This document shows, piece after piece, positions 54,224-61,294 of a stretch of DNA of 63,029 nt. The first letter of the stretch is position 1. The number at the start of each line of letters is the position of its first letter. The notes under the pieces were generated by a model. It had not been told where the DNA came from. It ran no database searches and saw nothing but the letters and a program-made list of their open reading frames with translations. Origin of the DNA: an uncultured Dehalococcoidia bacterium (GTDB lineage Bacteria > Chloroflexota > Dehalococcoidia > Lucifugimonadales > UBA1127); contig CAJWXP010000010.1 of NCBI GenBank assembly GCA_913049785.1, positions 1-63,029 on the forward strand. Reading direction: 5' to 3'. A program made the position numbers and the translations under genes.

Positions 54224-55543
54224 ATGGACCTCCTCAACAATCTTGCACTTCACCACAAGTACCCCATCTTCCACGGTTGGTGGATCGTACTGGTCGTGTT
54301 CCTCGGGGGTGTCGTTGGGTTCGGAATCGGAAGTATCGGGTTAGGGGTCTTCATCCCATTCATGTCTGAAGACCTGGGGTGGTCCCGTACAGCCATGAGC
54401 GGGGTATTCACCATCAGGGCCATCATGATGGGCGTTACCGGACCAATCGTGGGATTTGCGGTCGATAAAAAGTGGGGGCCCCGAGTATTGTTTGTCGCCG
54501 GGGGTGTTATCTCAGGAGCAAGTCTGCTCATCCTCTCCCAATCGAACCACATCTGGCAGTTTTATCTGTCCTTCGGCGTGTTGTGGAGCCTTGGGCAAGC
54601 ATCATTTTCCGGGCAGGTCTTATCCGGTGCACTAGTTTCAAAATGGTTTGTCCGTCAACGAGGTCGAGCCTTTGGCTTCTACACGATGGGCATCCCTGCC
54701 GGAGGAGCAATCTTTGTTCCACTGATCGCGGTGTTGATCTCATCGCTGGGTTGGCGGGGAGCCTGGGTCAGCTTGGCCATATTGACCTGGGTCTTGATCA
54801 TTCCGCTTTCACTCTTCATTGTGCGAAGGCAACCGGAAGACATGGGGTTGCTTCCGGATGGCGCTCGGACGCCAGACGACGGTCTAGCTCATGCAACGTC
54901 AACCACCTCACCGGCAGCCTTTTCCAAAGGCTCAGACGAGATTGGCTGGACAGTGACCCAGGCCCTACACACACCTACAGCGTGGCTCCTAGTGATTGGG
55001 TTTGTCCTCAGCAACATGGCTGGTGGGGCGTTCATGGTCCACCAGGTTGCCGCTATCTCCGACAAAGGCTTCAGTGTTGAGTTGGCTAGCGGAGTAATGG
55101 CGGTCCTGTTCTTTTTCTCGTTCATCATCAAACCCATAGTCGGATTTATGACGGAGAGACTTTCGGTCCGTTATGTAGCGTGCTTTTTCATTGCACTGGC
55201 TGGGACTTCACTGCTTGTATTGGCGGCTGCGAGTAGCTTGTCCGGGTTAATGCTTTTCGCGGTGTTGTATGGGTGTGGCGTTGGAGCTACGACAGTGCTC
55301 CAATCGATCATTTGGGCAGACTACTATGGCCGGCAGTTTCAGGGTGCAATCCGTGGCACCCTCTCCCCCGTGTTCGCCATGAGCCAGGCGTTCAGCCCCT
55401 TATTCGCTGGATGGATGTACGACACCACAGGGAGTTACGACAGGGCCTTCATTGTGGTAGGAATCGCCGCATTCTGTGCCAGCGGATTGATCCTATTAGC
55501 TCGGCAGCCAGTACTTAAACCGACAACTGAAAGGCTTACCTAA
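54224..55543 (+). CDS. MFS transporter, monocarboxylate/oxalate-formate-like
   Basis: A 439-residue MFS transporter with twelve hydrophobic segments and the same opening as the 40477 gene (YPIFHGWWIVLVVFLGGVVG). Conserved loop 2-3 is GPIVGFAVDKKWGPRVLFVA. The start ATG 54224 avoids a signal-less upstream extension to 54167 that crosses the terminator. The two carriers may be paralogues with different cargo. The gene is followed after about 110 bases by the convergent end of the leftward catabolic cluster. Confidence 0.87.
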   Translation: MDLLNNLALHHKYPIFHGWWIVLVVFLGGVVGFGIGSIGLGVFIPFMSEDLGWSRTAMSGVFTIRAIMMGVTGPIVGFAVDKKWGPRVLFVAGGVISGASLLILSQSNHIWQFYLSFGVLWSLGQASFSGQVLSGALVSKWFVRQRGRAFGFYTMGIPAGGAIFVPLIAVLISSLGWRGAWVSLAILTWVLIIPLSLFIVRRQPEDMGLLPDGARTPDDGLAHATSTTSPAAFSKGSDEIGWTVTQALHTPTAWLLVIGFVLSNMAGGAFMVHQVAAISDKGFSVELASGVMAVLFFFSFIIKPIVGFMTERLSVRYVACFFIALAGTSLLVLAAASSLSGLMLFAVLYGCGVGATTVLQSIIWADYYGRQFQGAIRGTLSPVFAMSQAFSPLFAGWMYDTTGSYDRAFIVVGIAAFCASGLILLARQPVLKPTTERLT

Positions 55544-55656
55544 ACCACCTCACCTGTGGCACACAAACCAACATGTGATTTGTAGCGTGCAGGTTGAACA
55601 TATCTAATTATGAAATACCTGTGGTGCCGAGGGAGGGTGTCGAACTTGGCCTGTCC

Positions 55657-56802
55657 CTAATGTGCGTTACCCTGGGGCTCAAGTCCCAGGTAGAACTGCC
55701 CAGCGGTCTCGTAGTGTTCAAACCGCCCTTGCAACTGTTGAGTGATGGCATGAGCATCCTGGAATTTCCTCTGAATCGGGTGATTCTCGAAGATTGAAGT
55801 CGCGCCGCAAACTGAATATGCGATGTCCACTACCTCGGCGGCTTTTCTGATGGCCCAAGTACTCGCGAGCCTAAGACCCATACGATCCGCCATACGCAGT
55901 TCGTCATGCTCACAGGCGTGCTCCCACAGTGTTCTCGCCTTCTCCTTGAGATATGCGTCGCTAGATCCCCATAACGCTTCCGCGTTTCCGATGTCTCGCT
56001 GCGTCTGCACCTGATCACGGAGCAGCGCTTGCTCTTGGGGACTCTTAGCCAGCGATGTTTTGATAGCCTCGTCCAGAGCCGTACGCGCCACTCCGAGCGC
56101 CACCGAAGCAAACCCAGCACCGAAAAGCAGCCTCCGGTTAATCAGGTATAGGGGGCCCTTTTCTCTACGGACGGCCCGCGCTTCAACCCAAGTGCGATGG
56201 GCTGGAACGAAAAGGGCGTTCGCTTCAAAACTAAAGCTGCCGGTTCCCCGGAGGCCGCCGACTTGCCACGAGTCGATCCACTCAACGTCTGCATGGGGCA
56301 TGATCAGGCTCAGCGTCTGATCATCATACCTACCAATCGCCACCACCCATGTGGAGTGACGCGAGCCGCTGCTAAAATTCCAACGCCCTGTGATCGAATA
56401 GCCCCCCTTGACCGGCTCTATCGACGCGTGTTGCGGTGGGCCGTTGCTGAGAATGGTATCGGCATCAGCCCATATCTCCTTCGCCAACGACTCTGACATG
56501 AGCGACGCCATGGTCCCCAGAACGTTGTTCTGGTTAAAGCACCAGCCCATACTGGCGTCCGCTGAGGATAGAGCCTGAGTGATGGCCAAATAATCAAGTA
56601 AGCCAATCTCTTCTCCGCCAACGGAACGGGGCACCAGTAAACGGAATAATCCCTGGGACACCATAGAGTCGATCAACCCACGAGGGATCTGACGATCTTC
56701 GTTGATGCTGTCGGAAGCGTCGGCAACGCGGGCGACGAGATCGGCCACATCGTCAACCGTAATAGTACGTTGTTGGGATCGCGTGCTCTTCTTCGGCATC
56801 AT
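55657..56802 (-). CDS. Acyl-CoA dehydrogenase-fold flavin monooxygenase-like protein
   Basis: A 381-residue protein of the acyl-CoA dehydrogenase superfamily, closer to HsaA/HpaB-like flavin-dependent monooxygenases than to true dehydrogenases. It shows IPRGLIDSMVSQGLFRLLVP, RSVGGEEIGLLDYLAITQAL, SSADASMGWCFNQNNVLGTM, GRWNFSSGSRHSTWVVAIGR and WQVGGLRGTGSFSF; the C-terminal helical domain has the family VVDIAYSVCGATSIFENHPI and IQRKFQDAHAI. ATG 56802 (MMPKK) is used. It is the last gene of a leftward run with kynureninase. The substrate is unknown. Confidence 0.85.
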   Translation of the reverse strand: MMPKKSTRSQQRTITVDDVADLVARVADASDSINEDRQIPRGLIDSMVSQGLFRLLVPRSVGGEEIGLLDYLAITQALSSADASMGWCFNQNNVLGTMASLMSESLAKEIWADADTILSNGPPQHASIEPVKGGYSITGRWNFSSGSRHSTWVVAIGRYDDQTLSLIMPHADVEWIDSWQVGGLRGTGSFSFEANALFVPAHRTWVEARAVRREKGPLYLINRRLLFGAGFASVALGVARTALDEAIKTSLAKSPQEQALLRDQVQTQRDIGNAEALWGSSDAYLKEKARTLWEHACEHDELRMADRMGLRLASTWAIRKAAEVVDIAYSVCGATSIFENHPIQRKFQDAHAITQQLQGRFEHYETAGQFYLGLEPQGNAH

Positions 56803-56904
56803 AGCAACCTCTTCAATTACCTCGAACGAGAGTGTACCCGTCGCGAACGATCCTGGTCCGCACGGCCCGTATAACGATGTCCTGACCAAAGCCTCAGGAA
56901 GATG

Positions 56905-58155
56905 CTATGTCACATCGGAAACGCTGTTGAACCGGTCAGCTTTCCAGGTGTCGTTGTCCATGATGGACTTGAGCTTCATGACGGCATCCCAGAGGTCTGT
57001 GTAGCGCGTGTACAGCGGAGTCAACCCGAATCGCATGCTATCTGGAGCCCTGAAATCACCGATGACCCGGGCTTCTATGAGCGCCTGCATTATGGCGTAC
57101 CCGTTTTCCGAACACAGCGATACCTGGCTACCTCGCTCCGCAGGGTCCACGGGCGTACCAAGCGTAAAGCCGTAATCGGGGAGCTGCTCCTCAGCGAGGC
57201 GTATGAACATGTCTCCCAACGCCGATGACTTTCGTCGGATAGCGTCCATGTCCGCGCGGAGCAGCATATCGATCCCGACCTCCACGGCGGCAAGCGAGAT
57301 CACTGGCTGCGTTCCTGAAAGGTACTGCCAGATATCTTTTCTTGGTCGATAATCCCGCTCAAAGGCAAAGGGCTGTTCATGGCTCCACCACCCTGTTAAG
57401 GGCTGTGTTGCTTTCCCCTGGTGTCGTTTGGCCACGAAGAGATAGGCAGGCGCGCCCGGACCTCCATTAAGGAACTTGTAGGTGCAGCCGATAGCAAAAT
57501 CAACATCGCACTGATTCAACGCAACGGGAAAGATTCCGGCGGAGTGGCAGAGGTCCCACACAACAAGGGCTCCAACATCGTGCGCCTTTTTGGTAATCGC
57601 CTTCATATCAAGGAGGTGGCCCATTTTGTAGTGGACTTGCGTCAACGAGACCAGTGCCACATCTTCCGTGATGGCGTCAAGGATCTCGTCCTTCTCAACA
57701 AATCGTATCTCATGGCCCTGTGCCAACTGATCGATCAACCCCTGGGTGATGTAGGAGTCCGTTGGAAAGCCGCTTCCCTCCATCAGGACCACCTTGCGGC
57801 CTTGTCGCATCTTTAATGCAACGCTGTGGAGCTTATAAATGTTGAGCCCGGTCCCATCCACGCAAACGACTTCGCCATCATCCCCACCGATGAGCTTGGC
57901 AATCTTGTTACCAATCTTTTCTGGAAGAGACCACCACCCTGCAGAATTCCAACTGGTGATGAGCTTTTCACCCCATTCCTCTACAACAACCTCATTGATT
58001 CGATCGAGGGTCGCCTTGGGTAGGGCGCCAAGCGAGTTTCCATCGAAGTAGAGGATGTCATCCGGGATGCTGAACTCATCGCGGAACTGCTTTAAGGGGT
58101 CTTGCCTGTCCAGTTCTTCCAGTTCTTCACGTGTAATCTTCAAACGTTCGTCCAA
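56905..58155 (-). CDS. kynU: Kynureninase
   Basis: A 416-residue PLP enzyme cleaving kynurenine (or 3-hydroxykynurenine) to anthranilate (or 3-hydroxyanthranilate) and alanine. Diagnostic stretches are LYFDGNSLGALPKATLDRIN, the substrate-site GWWSLPEKIG, and the PLP-lysine (residue 227) in IGCTYKFLNGGPGAPAYLF; WDLCHSAGIFPVAL contains the aspartate for the pyridine nitrogen. The start is TTG 58155: an in-frame TGA sits two codons upstream. It lies between the flavoprotein and the VOC-cupin gene on the same strand, pointing to aromatic amine or tryptophan breakdown. Confidence 0.94.
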   Translation of the reverse strand: MDERLKITREELEELDRQDPLKQFRDEFSIPDDILYFDGNSLGALPKATLDRINEVVVEEWGEKLITSWNSAGWWSLPEKIGNKIAKLIGGDDGEVVCVDGTGLNIYKLHSVALKMRQGRKVVLMEGSGFPTDSYITQGLIDQLAQGHEIRFVEKDEILDAITEDVALVSLTQVHYKMGHLLDMKAITKKAHDVGALVVWDLCHSAGIFPVALNQCDVDFAIGCTYKFLNGGPGAPAYLFVAKRHQGKATQPLTGWWSHEQPFAFERDYRPRKDIWQYLSGTQPVISLAAVEVGIDMLLRADMDAIRRKSSALGDMFIRLAEEQLPDYGFTLGTPVDPAERGSQVSLCSENGYAIMQALIEARVIGDFRAPDSMRFGLTPLYTRYTDLWDAVMKLKSIMDNDTWKADRFNSVSDVT

Positions 58156-58205
58156 TGCTCACCGGATATTCAATGAACCCGTAGCGTATTCTCAATTTCG
58201 ACTCT

Positions 58206-59336
58206 TTACCCTGAAGCTGCTGCCTGCTCGATTGTTGTGAAGGCCCCGGGCAACGTGACCTCTAAAAAGGAGACATCGCTTGAGCAGTTCGTCAGTGCGA
58301 ACCGAGTGTCCCTTGGAATGACGATGGAGTCACCAGGTTCCAGGTCTTGTGTGCTCCCGTCAATGGAAACCGATAATTCCCCTTCCAAAACAAATACGAA
58401 TAAAAACTCTTCTTCATGGGTGACCACAGGTGTTTGAGTACCGCCTGCTGATCGAACAACGCGCGCGCCTGCTACCCCCGTTGTTGCATCGGTTATCCCA
58501 ATGTCCCGGGTCTCAAATCCCTCGTGTCGCCAGGGGGCCCAAGCGCCTTTTTCGCTGTCGTGATAGAGAAAAAGCTGTCCTCCAAATACCTTCTCCGGAG
58601 TGTTGTTTCCCGTTGGCAAGGTCATCACAAGGTCCCCGTGGGTCTCATGTTCCGCCGGGCATCCCACTTCAATGACTTCTAGACCGTCAGAGGATTCCAG
58701 CACTCTATGCCGTATTTCTGGTGGTTGCAAGAAGCAGTCCCCGGCCTTCATAAGGATAGGCTCACCCTGATCCTCATACGCCACTTTCACCCATCCTTTA
58801 TAACAAAAGATCATTTGAAAGCGGACTTTGTGGTAGTGGACGTAGTCAGCAACTGGTCCCCCTTGGGGTATTTTTATGTGCGAGGCGATGAACCGGCCTC
58901 CCTGCCTATTGGGAATAAGGTCCCGATAGAGCATCCCTGCCCGACCGGTCTTCCAAGAAGCATCTCCGCTTATTTTGCTAATGACTAGAGATTGATCTTC
59001 TGGAGGAATGGAGATTGGTGGGTTTGCCTCTTTGATCAGGATTGTTGTGCCGTTCGGTGCTTTTACTTCCTCACCATCATCGAAGGCGATTTTTGTGAGA
59101 TCGCAGTTCAATCGAAGTGTGTGAGTAGATGGCTCCGCTCCCAGCTCGAGTCTGATTCGAATGCCATGGCCGGTCAGTACCCCGACGGACGGGTTGTCAG
59201 CCGGAAAGATCGCCGCGACAGAGAATCCCAGTTTCTTGGTGAAGAACGAGATGTTCTCAGTGATGTCACGACAGGGGATAACGATCTCTGCTGTTTGAAT
59301 CGTTGCCTGTATTTCGCCAATAGCAATTTCGTCCAT
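58206..59336 (-). CDS. VOC-cupin-cupin fusion protein
   Basis: A 376-residue fusion. Residues 1-110 form a VOC half (IVIPCRDITENISFFTKKLG, GVLTGHGIRIRLELGA). Residues about 130-245 are a first cupin (GRFIASHIKIPQGGPVADYV, HYHKVRFQMIFCYKGWVKVA) and 270-376 a second (VVTHEEEFLFVFVLEGELSV, LEPGDSIVIPRDTRFALTNC); the first keeps an H-x-H motif and later HR. VOC plus bicupin suggests a ring-cleaving or aromatic-converting enzyme, or a sensor. Gene order beside kynureninase supports catabolism of aromatic intermediates, but no such activity is proven. Confidence 0.8.
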   Translation of the reverse strand: MDEIAIGEIQATIQTAEIVIPCRDITENISFFTKKLGFSVAAIFPADNPSVGVLTGHGIRIRLELGAEPSTHTLRLNCDLTKIAFDDGEEVKAPNGTTILIKEANPPISIPPEDQSLVISKISGDASWKTGRAGMLYRDLIPNRQGGRFIASHIKIPQGGPVADYVHYHKVRFQMIFCYKGWVKVAYEDQGEPILMKAGDCFLQPPEIRHRVLESSDGLEVIEVGCPAEHETHGDLVMTLPTGNNTPEKVFGGQLFLYHDSEKGAWAPWRHEGFETRDIGITDATTGVAGARVVRSAGGTQTPVVTHEEEFLFVFVLEGELSVSIDGSTQDLEPGDSIVIPRDTRFALTNCSSDVSFLEVTLPGAFTTIEQAAASG

Positions 59337-59538
59337 GAATCCATCTCTTTTAAAAATTCGCTGGGTCTGCAGATGATAAACCTACCGTCAATCCAAGGGT
59401 GGTCATGCCGAGTTGTCTAACCCAAACCGTGACCATTCCCCGTCTGCACCCAAAAAGAAAAGGCCAAATGTATATATAGATATAGCTTTCCTGGCTGGTT
59501 TCATGGTCCGCTGGTGGGCCTATGGGGGGTTGGTGGAC

Positions 59539-60357
59539 TCAGGCTACATCGTGGTCTGGGTGGTTTAACCTTCCATGCTGCCAATACCCCTGGGCATGAA
59601 TCCTCGTTTCATCAAGAAACCGATCTTCGATGAAAAATCTTTTAGCCGAAAGTACCACAGATGATTCGCAACCAATCCAAACATGTCCATTACCTTCGGG
59701 TAGGCGAATATTACGAAGGGCAGACAAGAGCATTTGGCCGGGCACCGCTTGGTTGAGACCACGATGGAGCCAAAACACTTGCACTAGGGGCAGGCTCGGT
59801 AATTCTTGTTCTTCTGCATTATCAAGCACTTCTAAATAAACCTGAGCGGGTATTGAAGCAGGAAGGGCCTCAATGATTGTTGCTATCGCTGGGAGCGCGG
59901 TCTCATCCCCTGCCAGTATGTACCAGTCAGCATCATAATCCAGGAAGTACGTTCCTTGAGGTCGACCACTAATTACTGCTTGATCCCCAGGTTTAACATT
60001 CGCGGCCCATTGGGAGGCTAGACCTTCTCCATGAAGGACGAAGTCAATCTCTAACTCTGCTGTTTCTGGGTTCCAAGTTCGTGTTGTGAAGGTACGGCTC
60101 GGCGGACGTTCGAGATCCTCGGGAAACGAATATCCTTCAGGGGTGAGAACCGGGAGGGTTAACTTTCCCGATGCTTGATCAGGAAAGAACACCCGGAGGT
60201 GTTCGGCGGGTCCCTTTGTTTCAAACCCTTTGAGGCCCTCGCCTCCGAATTTTACCCTAACAGTACGTGGGGAGAGTTGCCTAACACCTACAATGTTGAC
60301 GAGACGCGGTGGTGAGCGTCGCCTAGGTGTTCTCGGTGTTTCGTTCGAAGAATTCAT
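59539..60357 (-). CDS. Siderophore-interacting protein, FAD-dependent ferric reductase
   Basis: A 272-residue SIP-family flavoprotein. The FAD-binding R-x-(F/Y)-T-x-R motif is in SRTFTTRTWNPETAELEIDF, and DYDADWYILAGDETALPAIA is the NAD(P)H-side strand. The C-terminal GYWQHGRLNHPDHD is the family signature. Such enzymes reduce ferric siderophores in the cytoplasm. ATG 60357 follows a run of AT. No siderophore receptor or ABC gene adjoins it, so a general flavin reductase role is also possible. Confidence 0.9.
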   Translation of the reverse strand: MNSSNETPRTPRRRSPPRLVNIVGVRQLSPRTVRVKFGGEGLKGFETKGPAEHLRVFFPDQASGKLTLPVLTPEGYSFPEDLERPPSRTFTTRTWNPETAELEIDFVLHGEGLASQWAANVKPGDQAVISGRPQGTYFLDYDADWYILAGDETALPAIATIIEALPASIPAQVYLEVLDNAEEQELPSLPLVQVFWLHRGLNQAVPGQMLLSALRNIRLPEGNGHVWIGCESSVVLSAKRFFIEDRFLDETRIHAQGYWQHGRLNHPDHDVA

Positions 60358-60470
60358 AATTAGTTCCTAATCGATCCTCATTAGCATTTATTAACCAGCT
60401 TATCCATTATAGAACGCTTTTAGAATGGTGGAAGTAATAGAGAAATTCAATACGAGGCGGTCCTAGTTTA

Positions 60471-60683
60471 CTAGCAACGACCTTCTACAGGATTGCCTTC
60501 TGGGGTGTCACCAGTGTCTTCTAACAAATCTTGGCAGCGCTCAATGAAAGCCTCGAGTTCGCCGTCGGCTCGATAGTCGTAGAGCACTTCAGTGAACGCC
60601 TCCACTACGATGTCAGCGTCGCCGATAGACTGCGTGACAAGTCGACCATCAATGGCTCGCGCCACCGCGAAGGCATCAGCCAT
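60471..60683 (-). CDS. Hypothetical small acidic protein
   Basis: A 70-residue acidic helical protein (DAFAVARAIDGRLVTQSIGD, IVVEAFTEVLYDYRADGELE, IERCQDLLEDTGDTPEGN) with two cysteines. It lies 11 bases downstream of the cyclophilin gene on the same strand, so it is probably in its transcript. No family is recognised. Its reality rests on spacing and codon structure. Confidence 0.55.
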   Translation of the reverse strand: MADAFAVARAIDGRLVTQSIGDADIVVEAFTEVLYDYRADGELEAFIERCQDLLEDTGDTPEGNPVEGRC

Positions 60684-60694
60684 AACAGCCCAAA

Positions 60695-61240
60695 TTATTC
60701 CGATTCTTGAATCTCTATTGTGAACAATCTGTCACCCGGTTGTTCCGGTGGTGGCCAATCCCAATCTGGATCTCTTGGCGTTAAGTTCAAGACTACATCT
60801 AAACCTTCGATTACTCTGCCGAAAGCAGCATTCCGGTCGTCGAGATGTGGTGTTGGGATGTGTTGGATAATAAACTGGCTACCATTGGCATTTGGGCCTC
60901 GGTTAGCCATTGTGATAACCCCAGGGGAATCGTGCCGAATATTGACGTTAAATTCATCTGCGAATCTATACCCGGGGTCGCCATAACCGTCCCCTCTTGG
61001 GTCTCCACCCTGGCTAAAAGCACCGGCAACCACCTTATGAAAGGTGGTGTTATCGTAATATCCATCTCGAGCCAAAAAAACGAAATTATTGACTACACTA
61101 GGAACCTCTTTAGTGGCGAGCTCAACGACGAAATCACCCTTCTCCGTTTTGAATTTTGCTAGGTATTGATGATCCAGATTGATAATCATCGGTGGTTGGG
61201 TAGAGTATTTTTTGGGCTGAGGTTCTTGCTCGCCGACCAT
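60695..61240 (-). CDS. Cyclophilin-type peptidyl-prolyl isomerase
   Basis: A 181-residue cyclophilin with a short polar N-terminal extension. Core elements are FKTEKGDFVVELATKEVPSV, NNFVFLARDGYYDNTTFHKV, AFSQGGDPRGDGYGDPGYRF, MANRGPNANGSQFIIQHIPT and FGRVIEGLDVVLNLTPRDPD; the FHKV...GDP and NGSQF segments line the active site. The catalytic arginine of classical cyclophilin (FHRVI) is lysine here, so activity may be reduced. ATG 61240 is preferred to 61276 because of AGGAACC upstream. No signal peptide is visible. Confidence 0.9.
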   Translation of the reverse strand: MVGEQEPQPKKYSTQPPMIINLDHQYLAKFKTEKGDFVVELATKEVPSVVNNFVFLARDGYYDNTTFHKVVAGAFSQGGDPRGDGYGDPGYRFADEFNVNIRHDSPGVITMANRGPNANGSQFIIQHIPTPHLDDRNAAFGRVIEGLDVVLNLTPRDPDWDWPPPEQPGDRLFTIEIQESE

Positions 61241-61294
61241 GAGAGGTTCCTTTCTAACCGATTGTTGAACGCCCATTCTCCAGTTGCGTTGAAA

